From NCBI GenBank assembly GCA_934085595.1, contig CAKOHK010000003.1:76486-140485 (forward strand): 64,000 nt of DNA, given 5' to 3'. The position numbers and the translations under genes are program-made. Positions 17,069 to 26,497 of this stretch are shown piece by piece. Numbering within the stretch: the first letter of the stretch is position 1; each line of letters starts with the position of its first letter. The DNA comes from an uncultured Bacilli bacterium (GTDB taxonomy: Bacteria > Bacillota_I > Bacilli_A > RF39 > UBA660). Below the pieces are notes generated by a model that searched no databases, had not been told where the DNA came from, and worked only from the letters and a program-made list of their open reading frames with translations.

Positions 17069-17703
17069 AAAAACATAATAAAATGAAAGAAGATGAAATA
17101 AAAGAAAATAAAAATAATAATTGCAATGATGAATGTGATTGTGGATGTAATGAAGGAAATGAATGTACATGTGAAACAGAAGCAGAAAATAATGCTCAAG
17201 GGTGTACAGGGTCATGTGATGGATGTTCTGGATGCAGTGTTGATCCTAATATGTTACTTGAATTATTGCAAACTAAAAATCATGATTTAGAAGAAAAATA
17301 TATTAGATTACAAGCTGAATATTTGAATTTTAAATCAAGAACTCAAAATGAAATGAGTAAAATGCTTAAATACGAGGGAGAAGATTTAATTAAACAAATA
17401 TTAACAATCAAAGATAATTTTGAGAGAGCTTGTATGCTTGATGACAATGATTTATCTGATGAAGTAAGCAAGTTTCTTAGTGGATTTAAGATGATACTTG
17501 GAACACTTAGTAATATTCTTGATAGTATAGAAGTTAAAGAAATAGATTGTTTAGGTAAAGAATTTGATCCTCATTATGAAGAAGCTGTTCTTACTGAACA
17601 TGATGAGAGTAAACCTGCTAATGTTGTTCTTGAAGTATATACTAAAGGGTATATGTATAAAGATAAATTATTAAGACCTGCTATGGTTAAAGTTAATAAA
17701 TAA
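17065..17703 (+). CDS. grpE: GrpE nucleotide exchange factor with a cysteine-rich N-terminal extension
   Basis: 212 residues. Residues ~75-212 are a normal GrpE: long helix with EKYIRLQAEYLNFKSRTQNEM, then the beta wing with EFDPHYEEAVLTEHDE and the end VLRPAMVKV-like LLRPAMVKVNK. It removes ADP from DnaK. The odd part is residues ~18-60, where ten Cys occur in CxC, CxxC and CxxxC spacings (for example CNDECDCGCNE and CTGSCDGCSGC), instead of the usual acidic cysteine-free tail. Overlaps hrcA by four bases (ATGA). Confidence 0.93.
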   Translation: MKKHNKMKEDEIKENKNNNCNDECDCGCNEGNECTCETEAENNAQGCTGSCDGCSGCSVDPNMLLELLQTKNHDLEEKYIRLQAEYLNFKSRTQNEMSKMLKYEGEDLIKQILTIKDNFERACMLDDNDLSDEVSKFLSGFKMILGTLSNILDSIEVKEIDCLGKEFDPHYEEAVLTEHDESKPANVVLEVYTKGYMYKDKLLRPAMVKVNK

Positions 17704-17720
17704 AAAAGGAGAGATATATT

Positions 17721-19559
17721 ATGAGTAAAATAAATAAAGTTATTGGTATAGATTTAGGAACTACAAATAGTTGTGTTGCAGTTCTTGAAGGTGGGGAACC
17801 TAAGGTTATCCCTAATGCTGAAGGAAATAGAACAACTCCTTCAGTAGTAAGTTTTAAAAATGGAGAAGTTAGAGTAGGAGATGTTGCTAAGAGAGAAGCA
17901 CAAACTAATACTAATGTAATTAGTTCTATTAAGAGATTAATGGGAACTAGTGAAAAAGTAGAAGCTGAGGGAAAAGAATATACTCCTGAAGAAATTAGTG
18001 CTAAAATCTTAATGAACTTAAAGGCTACTGCTGAAGCATATTTAGGTGGTGAAGTAAGTAAAGCTGTTATTACAGTTCCTGCATATTTTAATGATGCTCA
18101 AAGACAAGCTACTAAAAATGCTGGTAAAATTGCTGGACTTGAAGTTGAAAGAATTATAAACGAACCAACTGCTGCTGCTCTTGCATATGGACTTGATAAA
18201 CAAGAAAATGCACATACAGTTCTTGTATATGATTTAGGTGGAGGTACATTTGATGTATCAATATTAGAACTTGGTGATGGTGTATTTGAAGTTAAAGCTA
18301 CAAGTGGTAATAATAAACTTGGTGGTGATGACTTTGATAAGAGAATTATGGATTATCTAATTGATAATTTTAAGAAAGAAAATGGTATTGATTTATCTAA
18401 AGATAAACTTGCTATGCAAAGACTTAAAGAAGGTGCTGAAAAAGCTAAGAAAGATCTTAGTGGAGTTAAATCAACTCAAATTAGTTTACCATTTATAACT
18501 CAAGGAGAAAGTGGACCTCTTCATTTAGATGTTACATTAACAAGAGCTAAGTTTGAAGAATTAATTAGTGATTTAGTAGAATCTACTCGTAAACCAGTTA
18601 GAGATGCTATGAAAGAGGCTAAACTTGATAAGAATGGTATTGATAAAGTGCTATTAGTTGGTGGTTCTACAAGAATACCTTGTGTTCAAGAATTAGTTAA
18701 AGAAGAACTTGGAAAAGAACCTAGTAAAGAAGTTAATCCTGATGAAGTAGTTGCTATGGGTGCTGCTATTCAAGGTGGTGTTCTTACTGGTGAAGTAGAT
18801 GATTTAGTACTTTTAGATGTTACACCACTTAGTCTTGGTATAGAGACACTTGGTAATGTTATGACAGTATTAATTCCAAGAAATACTACTATTCCAACTA
18901 CAAAATCTCAGGTATTTAGTACTGCTGCTGATAATCAACCTGCTGTTGATATTCATGTATTACAAGGTGAAAGACCTATGGCTGCCGATAATAAAACACT
19001 TGGACACTTCCAACTTACTAATATTCCACCAGCTCCAAGAGGTGTACCTCAAATAGAAGTATCATTTGATATAGATGCTAATGGTATTGTTAATGTTAAA
19101 GCTAAAGATTTAGGTACTAATAAAGAACAATCTATTACTATTACAGCATCATCTAATTTAAGTGATGAAGAAATAGATAAGATGGTTAAGGAAGCTGAAG
19201 CTAATAGGGAAGAAGATAAGAAGAGAAAAGAAGAAGCAGATGTTAAGAATGATGCTGAACAATTAATATTTACTACTGAAAAATCATTAAAAGATTTTGG
19301 TGATAAAGTTCAAGATTCTGAAAAGAAGGAAGTAGAAGAATTAGTTAAAGACTTAAAAGAAAAACTTGAAAAGAATAATACAGATGAAATTAAAGATGCT
19401 ACAAGTAAATTAAGTGAAAAAGTTATGGCTATGTCTTCTAGAATATATGAAGCACAAGCTAAAGAAAACCAAGCCAATGCTAATAATAGTGCTGAAGAAC
19501 CTAAAGAAGAAACTAAAAAAGATAGTAATGTTAAAGACGCTGAATACGAAGAAAAATAA
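17721..19559 (+). CDS. dnaK: chaperone protein DnaK
   Basis: 612 residues. ATPase motifs IGIDLGTTNSCV, the VPAYFNDAQRQAT block, DLGGGTFD and GGSTRIP are intact, followed by the substrate-binding domain (DVTPLSLGIET linker region) and a helical lid with an acidic tail. It is the Hsp70 of the cell and works with GrpE upstream and DnaJ downstream. A GC-rich hairpin follows the stop. Confidence 0.98.
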   Translation: MSKINKVIGIDLGTTNSCVAVLEGGEPKVIPNAEGNRTTPSVVSFKNGEVRVGDVAKREAQTNTNVISSIKRLMGTSEKVEAEGKEYTPEEISAKILMNLKATAEAYLGGEVSKAVITVPAYFNDAQRQATKNAGKIAGLEVERIINEPTAAALAYGLDKQENAHTVLVYDLGGGTFDVSILELGDGVFEVKATSGNNKLGGDDFDKRIMDYLIDNFKKENGIDLSKDKLAMQRLKEGAEKAKKDLSGVKSTQISLPFITQGESGPLHLDVTLTRAKFEELISDLVESTRKPVRDAMKEAKLDKNGIDKVLLVGGSTRIPCVQELVKEELGKEPSKEVNPDEVVAMGAAIQGGVLTGEVDDLVLLDVTPLSLGIETLGNVMTVLIPRNTTIPTTKSQVFSTAADNQPAVDIHVLQGERPMAADNKTLGHFQLTNIPPAPRGVPQIEVSFDIDANGIVNVKAKDLGTNKEQSITITASSNLSDEEIDKMVKEAEANREEDKKRKEEADVKNDAEQLIFTTEKSLKDFGDKVQDSEKKEVEELVKDLKEKLEKNNTDEIKDATSKLSEKVMAMSSRIYEAQAKENQANANNSAEEPKEETKKDSNVKDAEYEEK

Positions 19560-19563
19560 TAAT

Positions 19564-19590
19564 AGGGCTCTATTAAGAGCCCTTAATTAG
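19564..19590 (+). terminator. hairpin after dnaK
   Basis: GGGCTCT (19565-19571), loop ATTA, AGAGCCC (19576-19582), tail TTAATTA. Strong stem but poor T tract, so it may be a partial terminator or an RNA-processing/stability hairpin that lowers pepF-dnaJ expression. Confidence 0.65.
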
Positions 19591-19605
19591 TATAATGAGG
19601 TATAT

Positions 19606-21381
19606 ATGGATAAATATAAATGGGATTTAAGTAAAATATTCAAGGATGAAAAAGAGTTTTATGATACTCTTAAGAAGATTGAAATTAATTTAACTAAATT
19701 AAGTGAATATAAAGGACATATTCTTGATAGTAAAAATAGTTTATATGAGTTTTATACACTTGATGATGAAACTGGTTTGTTATGTGATAGAGTATATGTT
19801 TATTCTTATCTTGGATATTATGATAATACTAGTGATGTTAAGTTTCAAGAGTATAAAGAAAAAGCTACTAGTATAGTTCATAAGTATTCTACTGTAGTTA
19901 GTTTTGTTATTCCAGAACTTCAAAGTAAAGAATATGAATATGTACTTAAATTAATAGATGGAGATTCTAGATTTGATAAATATAGATTTAGTTTAGAAAA
20001 CATATATAGGTTTAAGAAGCATGTTCTTAGTAGTGAAGAAGAAAAGTTATTAAGTGAAGTATCTAATGTGTTTTCATCTAGTCATGATGCGTTTGTGGCA
20101 CTTAATAATACTGATGTAACTTTTGATAATATTAAAGATGAAAATAATAAGAGTGTTAAACTTACATCATCTAATTATAGTAAATATATTACTTCTAAAG
20201 ATGAAAGAGTTAGAAAAGATGCATTTAGTAGTTTAATTAAGTTTTATAAAAAGCATATTAATACAATTGGTTCTCTATATTTAGGACAAATTAAATCTGA
20301 TACTATATGCAGCAAAGTTAGAAAATATGATAGTAGTATTAGCAGTAGTTTATTTAATGATAATATATCAGTAGAGTTATATGATAATTTAATTAAATGT
20401 ACTGTTTCTAATTTAGATATTCTTAAAAAATACTATGATATTAAGTCTAGAGTTTTAGGTAAGAAGTTACATATTTATGATACATATGTTAATATTTCTT
20501 CACTAGAAGAAAAAAATATTTCTTTTGAGGAAGGAGTAGAGCTTGTTAATAAAGCATTAAAAGTACTTGGAGAAGATTATCTTCGTGAGTTTAATAATAT
20601 TATTAATAGTAACTGTGTTGATGTTTATCCTAAAGATAATAAGAGAAGTGGTGCTTATGAGTGGGGAACTTATGGAGTAAGTCCTTATGTATCACTTAAT
20701 TATGAAAATAATATAGAAAGTGTTAGTACTCTTGCTCATGAAATGGGACATGCAATGCATACTTATTATTCTAATTTAAATCAAGATTATAATAATGCAA
20801 ATTATCCTATATTTTTAGCTGAAATAGCATCTACTGTTAATGAAGTGTTACTTTCAGAATATTTAATTAATAATACTAGTGATATAGATGAGAAAATATA
20901 TTATTTAAATGAGTTTATAGATAAGTTTAAGGGTACAGTATTTAGACAAGTTATGTTTGCTACCTTTGAAAAAGGGATTCATGAGAAATATGAGAATAAT
21001 GAAGCTATTACTCCATCAGTATTATGTGATGAATATTATAAATTAAATCAATTATATTTTAGTCCTAGTGTTATAGTAGATGATGATATTAAGTATGAAT
21101 GGGCTAGAATACCTCATTTTTATAGTTCGTTTTATGTTTATAAATATGCTACTGGATTTATAAGTGCACTTGTAATAGCAAGTAAACTTATTAATAATGA
21201 AAGTGGTTTTAGAGATAAATATATTAAGTTTTTAAGTAGTGGTGGATCTGATTATCCTTTAGATATTTTAAAAGAATTAGGTATAGATTTGAATGATTAT
21301 AATACTATAAATGGTGCTTTTGATATTTTAAAGAATAAAGTAGATTTATTACAAGAATATTTAGATAGAAAAGGTGTTTAA
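19606..21381 (+). CDS. pepF: oligoendopeptidase F (M3 family)
   Basis: 591 residues, the usual length. The zinc motif HEMGHAMHT lies at ~379-387, with the second-helix Glu in IFLAEIASTVNE (~404). It is a cytoplasmic metallopeptidase that degrades short peptides. It is inserted between dnaK and dnaJ, which are normally adjacent, and ends one base before the dnaJ ATG, so dnaJ and pepF are coupled. Confidence 0.95.
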   Translation: MDKYKWDLSKIFKDEKEFYDTLKKIEINLTKLSEYKGHILDSKNSLYEFYTLDDETGLLCDRVYVYSYLGYYDNTSDVKFQEYKEKATSIVHKYSTVVSFVIPELQSKEYEYVLKLIDGDSRFDKYRFSLENIYRFKKHVLSSEEEKLLSEVSNVFSSSHDAFVALNNTDVTFDNIKDENNKSVKLTSSNYSKYITSKDERVRKDAFSSLIKFYKKHINTIGSLYLGQIKSDTICSKVRKYDSSISSSLFNDNISVELYDNLIKCTVSNLDILKKYYDIKSRVLGKKLHIYDTYVNISSLEEKNISFEEGVELVNKALKVLGEDYLREFNNIINSNCVDVYPKDNKRSGAYEWGTYGVSPYVSLNYENNIESVSTLAHEMGHAMHTYYSNLNQDYNNANYPIFLAEIASTVNEVLLSEYLINNTSDIDEKIYYLNEFIDKFKGTVFRQVMFATFEKGIHEKYENNEAITPSVLCDEYYKLNQLYFSPSVIVDDDIKYEWARIPHFYSSFYVYKYATGFISALVIASKLINNESGFRDKYIKFLSSGGSDYPLDILKELGIDLNDYNTINGAFDILKNKVDLLQEYLDRKGV

Positions 21382-21382
21382 T

Positions 21383-22531
21383 ATGGCAAAGAGAGATTAT
21401 TATGAAGTTTTAGGTGTTTCTAAGGATGCTAGTGATGCTGAGATAAAGTCTGCTTTTAGAAAAAAAGCTAAAGAGTTTCATCCGGATTTAAATAAGAGTC
21501 CTGATGCTCCTGAAAAGTTTAAAGAAGCACAAGAAGCATATGCTTGCTTATCTGATAAAGATAAGAGAAGTCAATATGATAAATATGGTCATGCTGCGTT
21601 TGAAAATCCTTATGGTAATGCAGGTGGTCAAGGCTTCGGCGGATTTGGAGGAAATTATAGTTCTGGTAATCCATTTGGAGATTTTGGCTTTGATGATATT
21701 TTTGATAATATTTTTTCTGGTGGATTTGGTTCATCTTTCTCTTCCGGTTCTAGAAAAAGTTCAAGGGCTAGCAGAGGCAATGATACTTTATATGGAATGA
21801 AGATTGATTTCATGGAAGCTGCTTATGGATGTAAGAAGGATATAGAACTTACTCTTGAAGATAAGTGTGATGAATGTAATGGTCTTGGTGGACATGACGC
21901 TAAAACATGTAGTGAGTGTGGAGGGTCAGGTTATACTGTAAAGCAAGCTAGTACATTATTTGGTACTTTTCAAACTAAAACTGTTTGTCCTAATTGTAAT
22001 GGTTCTGGACAAGAGTTTAAGAGTAAATGTTCAAAGTGTAAAGGAACAGGTAAAGTTAAGAAGACAAAAGAAATTACTATAGATATACCTGCTGGGATTG
22101 AAGATGGACAACAATTAAGACTAGCTGGTAAAGGGGAAGCTGGAAGTAATGGTGGGCCTAATGGAGACTTATATATAGAAATTAAAGTCTTACCTCATGA
22201 GTTTTATAAAAGAGATGGTAATGATATATATATAGATTTACCAGTTACAATTACTGATTTATGTTTAGGATGTAAAAAAAGTGTAAAAACTTTAGATGGA
22301 ACTGTTGAGATTAAAATTAAAGAAGGAAGTCAACCTGGAGATATACTTAGAATAAAATCTAAGGGAATCAACAATCCAGATTCATGGAAAAAAGGAGATT
22401 TCTATTGTACTTTAAAATTAATTATACCAACTAGTCTTTCAAGAAAACAAAAAGGATTACTAGAAGAACTTAGTGAGACTGACTTGGAAGATGAAGAAGA
22501 GATTAAGAAGTTTAATAGTTTTAATAAATAA
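21383..22531 (+). CDS. dnaJ: chaperone protein DnaJ
   Basis: 382 residues. J domain with the HPD tripeptide (EFHPDLN), Gly/Phe-rich linker, four zinc-binding repeats (CDECNGLG, CSECGGSG, CPNCNGSG, CSKCKGTG) and the C-terminal substrate domain. It stimulates DnaK ATPase. The start at 21383 (MAKRDYYEVLG) follows AAAGGTG; the upstream ATG at 21374 is less well placed. Confidence 0.97.
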   Translation: MAKRDYYEVLGVSKDASDAEIKSAFRKKAKEFHPDLNKSPDAPEKFKEAQEAYACLSDKDKRSQYDKYGHAAFENPYGNAGGQGFGGFGGNYSSGNPFGDFGFDDIFDNIFSGGFGSSFSSGSRKSSRASRGNDTLYGMKIDFMEAAYGCKKDIELTLEDKCDECNGLGGHDAKTCSECGGSGYTVKQASTLFGTFQTKTVCPNCNGSGQEFKSKCSKCKGTGKVKKTKEITIDIPAGIEDGQQLRLAGKGEAGSNGGPNGDLYIEIKVLPHEFYKRDGNDIYIDLPVTITDLCLGCKKSVKTLDGTVEIKIKEGSQPGDILRIKSKGINNPDSWKKGDFYCTLKLIIPTSLSRKQKGLLEELSETDLEDEEEIKKFNSFNK

Positions 22532-22554
22532 GTAGAGTTGCTTCTACTTTTTAT
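22530..22554 (+). terminator. intrinsic terminator after dnaJ
   Basis: AAGTAGA (22530-22536), 6-nt loop, TCTACTT (22543-22549), then a T run. The stem starts within the stop codon. Confidence 0.8.
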
Positions 22555-22587
22555 TATGAAAAAATGTTTCAAATTGATATAAATAAA

Positions 22588-22615
22588 TTGAATTATATGC
22601 AAAAAGTGGTATAAT
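22588..22615 (+). promoter_or_regulatory. promoter of the dnaG-rpoD-trmK operon
   Basis: TTGAAT (22588-22593), 16-nt spacer ending TGG, TATAAT (22610-22615). An ~75-nt leader follows. Confidence 0.65.
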
Positions 22616-22695
22616 ATGAAGAAAATTAAAGAAAAATGATTAAAAAAGAAGTGTTATGTTAAAAAATATCGTATATATATTATGGAGGGCTAAAG

Positions 22696-24441
22696 ATGCA
22701 GTATATTTCTAAAGAATTAATAGATAGTATTAAATCTCAAAATGATATTGTTGATGTTATTGGTAGTTATATAGATTTAAATGATAAAAATAAAGCTTTA
22801 TGTCCATTTCATAATGATCATAGTCCTTCGTTTAGTGTACATAAAGATAAACAAATATATAAATGCTTTTCTTGCGGAGAGAGTGGCAACGTTATTACAT
22901 TTGTACAAAAGATAGAGAACTGTACTTATCTTGAAGCACTTGAGAAACTTGCTGCTAGAGTTGGAATTAAACTTAATATAAATACTAAGCCTAAAGTAAA
23001 TGAAAGTTTTAAGAAATATTATGATATTAATAATTTAGTGTGTAGTTTTTATAAAAATAATTTACTTTCTAGTGATGGAAAATTAGCTAGTGAATATTTA
23101 AAGAAAAGAAAAATAACTACTGAGATGATTAATACTTTTGATATAGGACTTTCTCTTGATAGTGATAAAATGACTAAGATACTTTCAAGTAAGAAGTATG
23201 AAGAAAGTGATTTAATAAGTATAGATGTATCTAAAGATTTTAATGGTACTTTATATGATTCACTTCAGAATAGAATTGCTTTTCCTATTAAAGATGAAAA
23301 TGGAAATGTAACTGGATTTTCTGGAAGAAAATATTTAGAAAGTGATTTAAAAAATGATACATTACCTAAATACTATAATACTCGTGAAACTAAAATATTT
23401 AATAAAGGGGCTATGTTTTATAATATAAATAATGCTCTTAATGAAATTAAAAAGAAAAAAGAGATTATTATATGTGAAGGACAGATGGACGCTATTAGAG
23501 TATATAGTATAGGATATAAAAATGTTGTTGCTTTAATGGGAACTGCTTTGACACATGAACATATAGTTAAAATACAAAAATATAAATGTAAAGTAATTCT
23601 TAATTTAGATCAAGATGATGCTGGTAAAAATGGAACTATAAATGATGGGGAAGAACTCATTAAAAATAATATTGATGTTAGTGTTATTGTGTTTGATGAT
23701 TATAAAGATAGTGATGAGTTTATTCTTAATAAAGGAAAAGATTCATTTGATAAAGCATATAATAATAGATTATCTTATATAGATTTTAAACTTAAGTATT
23801 TAAAAGATAAAAATACACTTAAAGATGCTGGTGAAATTAGTATATATATAAATGAAGCTATTAAGGCTATTAATGAAATAAATGATGATATATTAAGAGA
23901 ACTTAAAATTAAAGAATTATCTAAAGAGTTTGATATAGATGAATCTGTTATAAGAAATAAAATTGTTAATAAAATTAAAGAAAGTGTTCCTTTAAAAAAA
24001 GAAGTAGTTAAGAATAAAAAATATAATAAATATGATTTAAGTGAAATTAGGATATTATATTTAATGCTTAATTATGAAGAGATAATAAATGTATTTGAAA
24101 ATAGACTTGGTTCTCTTATAAATGATGATAGAAGTATGCTTGCTTATAAGATAATGGAGTTTAGAAATGATTATGGATACTTTAGTTATAGTGATTTTAT
24201 AGATTATATAAAAGATGATGAAAAATTAATAAATGTTTTAAATGAAGTAAATATGTGTTATAATAAGGAAACTTATTGTGATGAGGAACTTGATGATTAT
24301 ATAAATACTATTAAAGAATATTCAGTTAAGATGCTTAAAAAGAAATATGAAAGACAGATGAATGAGACTTTAGATATCAATAAAAAAATAGAATTATTAA
24401 AGAAAATAGAAAATATAAATAAGGAAGTGTTAGAATGGTAA
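22696..24441 (+). CDS. dnaG: DNA primase
   Basis: 581 residues. N-terminal CHC2-type zinc finger (CPFHNDHSPSFSVH ... CFSC, ~36-60), catalytic core with TOPRIM motif CEGQMDAI (~259) and the DQDDAGKNG acidic motif, then a C-terminal helicase-interaction region. It makes RNA primers for replication. First gene of the conserved macromolecular-synthesis operon with rpoD, whose start it overlaps by 7 bp. SD GGAGGG. Confidence 0.97.
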   Translation: MQYISKELIDSIKSQNDIVDVIGSYIDLNDKNKALCPFHNDHSPSFSVHKDKQIYKCFSCGESGNVITFVQKIENCTYLEALEKLAARVGIKLNINTKPKVNESFKKYYDINNLVCSFYKNNLLSSDGKLASEYLKKRKITTEMINTFDIGLSLDSDKMTKILSSKKYEESDLISIDVSKDFNGTLYDSLQNRIAFPIKDENGNVTGFSGRKYLESDLKNDTLPKYYNTRETKIFNKGAMFYNINNALNEIKKKKEIIICEGQMDAIRVYSIGYKNVVALMGTALTHEHIVKIQKYKCKVILNLDQDDAGKNGTINDGEELIKNNIDVSVIVFDDYKDSDEFILNKGKDSFDKAYNNRLSYIDFKLKYLKDKNTLKDAGEISIYINEAIKAINEINDDILRELKIKELSKEFDIDESVIRNKIVNKIKESVPLKKEVVKNKKYNKYDLSEIRILYLMLNYEEIINVFENRLGSLINDDRSMLAYKIMEFRNDYGYFSYSDFIDYIKDDEKLINVLNEVNMCYNKETYCDEELDDYINTIKEYSVKMLKKKYERQMNETLDINKKIELLKKIENINKEVLEW

Positions 24442-25532
24442 ATAATATTATTAAAACTTTAGATGAAAGAATTGATGAATTAGTAGAGGAAGGAAAGAAA
24501 CAAGGCTTTTTAACTTATGAACAAATAATAAAGAAAACTAATGATTTAGAGTTAGATGCTAATGATTTAGATAAACTTTATAATACTTTGACTGAAAATG
24601 GTATTGAAGTTAAAAGTGAAGATGAAGATGATAATGGAAGTATTGATACTAATATAGATGATATTGTTATAGATGATGTTGCTGAAGAAAGTAAAGATAT
24701 GTCTGTTAATGATAATGTTAGGATGTATTTAAAAGAGATTGGTAAAATTAGTTTGCTTTCTTTAGAAGAAGAACAAGAGTTATCTAAGAGAGTTGCTGAA
24801 GGGGATGAACAAGCTAAGAAAATACTTGCTGAATCTAACTTACGTTTAGTTGTATCAATTGCTAAGAGATATGTTGGTAGAGGACTTTTATTTCTTGATT
24901 TAATTCAGGAAGGTAATATTGGACTTATGAAGGCTGTTGAGAAGTTCGATTATGGAAAAGGATATAAGTTTAGTACTTATGCTACTTGGTGGATTAGACA
25001 AGCTATAACAAGAGCACTTGCTGATCAAGCTAGAACTATTAGAGTTCCTGTACATATGGTTGAAACTATAAATAAAATGGCTAGAATAGAAAGACAAATG
25101 ACACTTGAATTAAATAGAGAACCAACTGATGCTGAATTATCTAAGAAAATGGGACTTTCAGTAGAAAAGATAGCTGAAATAAGAAAAATAAGTCAAGATC
25201 CTGTTTCGTTAGAAACACCAATTGGAGAAGAAGAAGATTCACATTTAGGAGATTTCCTTGCTGATGAAAGAACTATGTCTCCTGAAGAGTTTGCTACATA
25301 TGAAATATTAAAAGATGAATTAAAACAAGTACTTGATACATTAACAGTTAGAGAAAAAGAAGTATTAGAACTTAGATTTGGTTTATTTGATGGATCTAGT
25401 CATACTTTAGAAGAAGTTGGAAAACAGTTTAAAGTTACTAGAGAAAGAATTAGACAAATAGAAGCTAAAGCTTTAAGAAAATTAAGACATCCATCTAGAG
25501 CTAAAAAATTAAAGGATTTCTTAATTGACTAG
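24435..25532 (+). CDS. rpoD: RNA polymerase primary sigma factor SigA
   Basis: 365 residues. Region 1.1 at the N-terminus, region 1.2 with DNVRMYLKEIG, region 2 with the RPYVGRGLLFLDLIQEGNIGLMKAVEKFDY-type core and TYATWWIRQAITRA, region 3, and region 4.2 with TLEEVGKQFKVTRERIRQIE. It directs housekeeping transcription; the -35/-10 boxes found across the window fit its consensus. It overlaps trmK by 8 bp. Confidence 0.98.
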   Translation: MVNNIIKTLDERIDELVEEGKKQGFLTYEQIIKKTNDLELDANDLDKLYNTLTENGIEVKSEDEDDNGSIDTNIDDIVIDDVAEESKDMSVNDNVRMYLKEIGKISLLSLEEEQELSKRVAEGDEQAKKILAESNLRLVVSIAKRYVGRGLLFLDLIQEGNIGLMKAVEKFDYGKGYKFSTYATWWIRQAITRALADQARTIRVPVHMVETINKMARIERQMTLELNREPTDAELSKKMGLSVEKIAEIRKISQDPVSLETPIGEEEDSHLGDFLADERTMSPEEFATYEILKDELKQVLDTLTVREKEVLELRFGLFDGSSHTLEEVGKQFKVTRERIRQIEAKALRKLRHPSRAKKLKDFLID

Positions 25533-26142
25533 AATAGATGAGATATCGTTATTAATAAATGATAATGATATAGTGGCGGATATTGGTTGTGATCAGGCTT
25601 TACTTGGGATTAAACTTGCTAAAAGAGGTATTAAGTCATATGGAAGTGATATTAGTAATAAAGTTATAGAAAAAGCTAAAGAAAAGATAAATAATCTTAA
25701 ACTTAGTGATTATATATCTTTAAATGTAAGTAATGGATTAGAAAATATTAGTAGTGATGTTAATACACTTGTTTTAGCTGGTATGGGAGCTTATACAATA
25801 TGTGATATAATATCTAAAAGTAACAGAAAATATCAAAAGATAATTACTGTATCTAATACTGATTATGATTATTTAAGAAATAATATGAATAATATGGGAT
25901 ATAGTATTAAACTTGAGAAAGTAGTTTATGATAAAGGAAAATACTATATAATAATAGTTTTTGAACCTGGGAATATTAAATATAATTCTAAAGAATTAAT
26001 GATAGGTGTTAATGTTATAAAAGATGAAATATATTTTAAATATAAAGAATATATAATAAATAAATTATATAAAATTAAAGATAAATCTAATAATTCTAAT
26101 GATAATGTTAATGAGTTTATAAAGTATTTAGAAAGTGAGTAA
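25525..26142 (+). CDS. trmK: tRNA (adenine(22)-N1)-methyltransferase
   Basis: 205 residues. N-terminal SAM-binding fold with IVADIGCDQALLGI (~17) and TLVLAGMGAYTI (~80), the catalytic-region pattern of the YqfN/TrmK family; helical C-terminal part. It methylates A22 of some tRNAs. The position after rpoD is the Bacillus order. The start is TTG at 25525, preceded by AAAGGAT. Confidence 0.9.
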   Translation: MTRIDEISLLINDNDIVADIGCDQALLGIKLAKRGIKSYGSDISNKVIEKAKEKINNLKLSDYISLNVSNGLENISSDVNTLVLAGMGAYTICDIISKSNRKYQKIITVSNTDYDYLRNNMNNMGYSIKLEKVVYDKGKYYIIIVFEPGNIKYNSKELMIGVNVIKDEIYFKYKEYIINKLYKIKDKSNNSNDNVNEFIKYLESE

Positions 26143-26155
26143 TATCACTTTTTTA
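26132..26155 (+). terminator. terminator enclosing the trmK stop codon
   Basis: AAAGTGA (26132-26138), 6-nt loop containing TAA, TCACTTT (26145-26151), then TTTT. Confidence 0.8.
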
Positions 26156-26233
26156 TTTGTTTATTTAAAAGTAATTGAAATGTTTTAATTAGTGTGTTAG
26201 AATTAAATATAAGATAGAAAGGTATGTGGGTGT

Positions 26234-26488
26234 ATGAATAAGGTTAATATTCAAAATATGGATGGTACGATGGAGGAAGTAGAATTAATTAATTCATTTA
26301 AGATTAATTCTATAGGTAAGAACTTTGTTATTTTATCTAAGGGTGAATCAGTTAAAGAAGGTATGAGTAAAATATATATTTCAGAGGTTGTTGAAACTAG
26401 TCCTGGTATGTATAAACTTGTTGGTATACAAGATGCTGATATATGGAATAAAGTTAAAGTTGCTATGAAAGAAATTGTGGAAAGTTAG
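26234..26488 (+). CDS. DUF1292-like small protein
   Basis: 84 residues. The pattern of an N-terminal EEVELINSFKINSIGKNFVIL strand pair, a middle KIYISEVVE and a C-terminal IWNKVKVAMKEIVES helix resembles DUF1292 (YrzB) proteins, which are cytoplasmic and of unknown function. It is followed almost directly by the next two genes. Assignment is by overall pattern only. Confidence 0.6.
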   Translation: MNKVNIQNMDGTMEEVELINSFKINSIGKNFVILSKGESVKEGMSKIYISEVVETSPGMYKLVGIQDADIWNKVKVAMKEIVES

Positions 26489-26497
26489 GTGTTTGAA

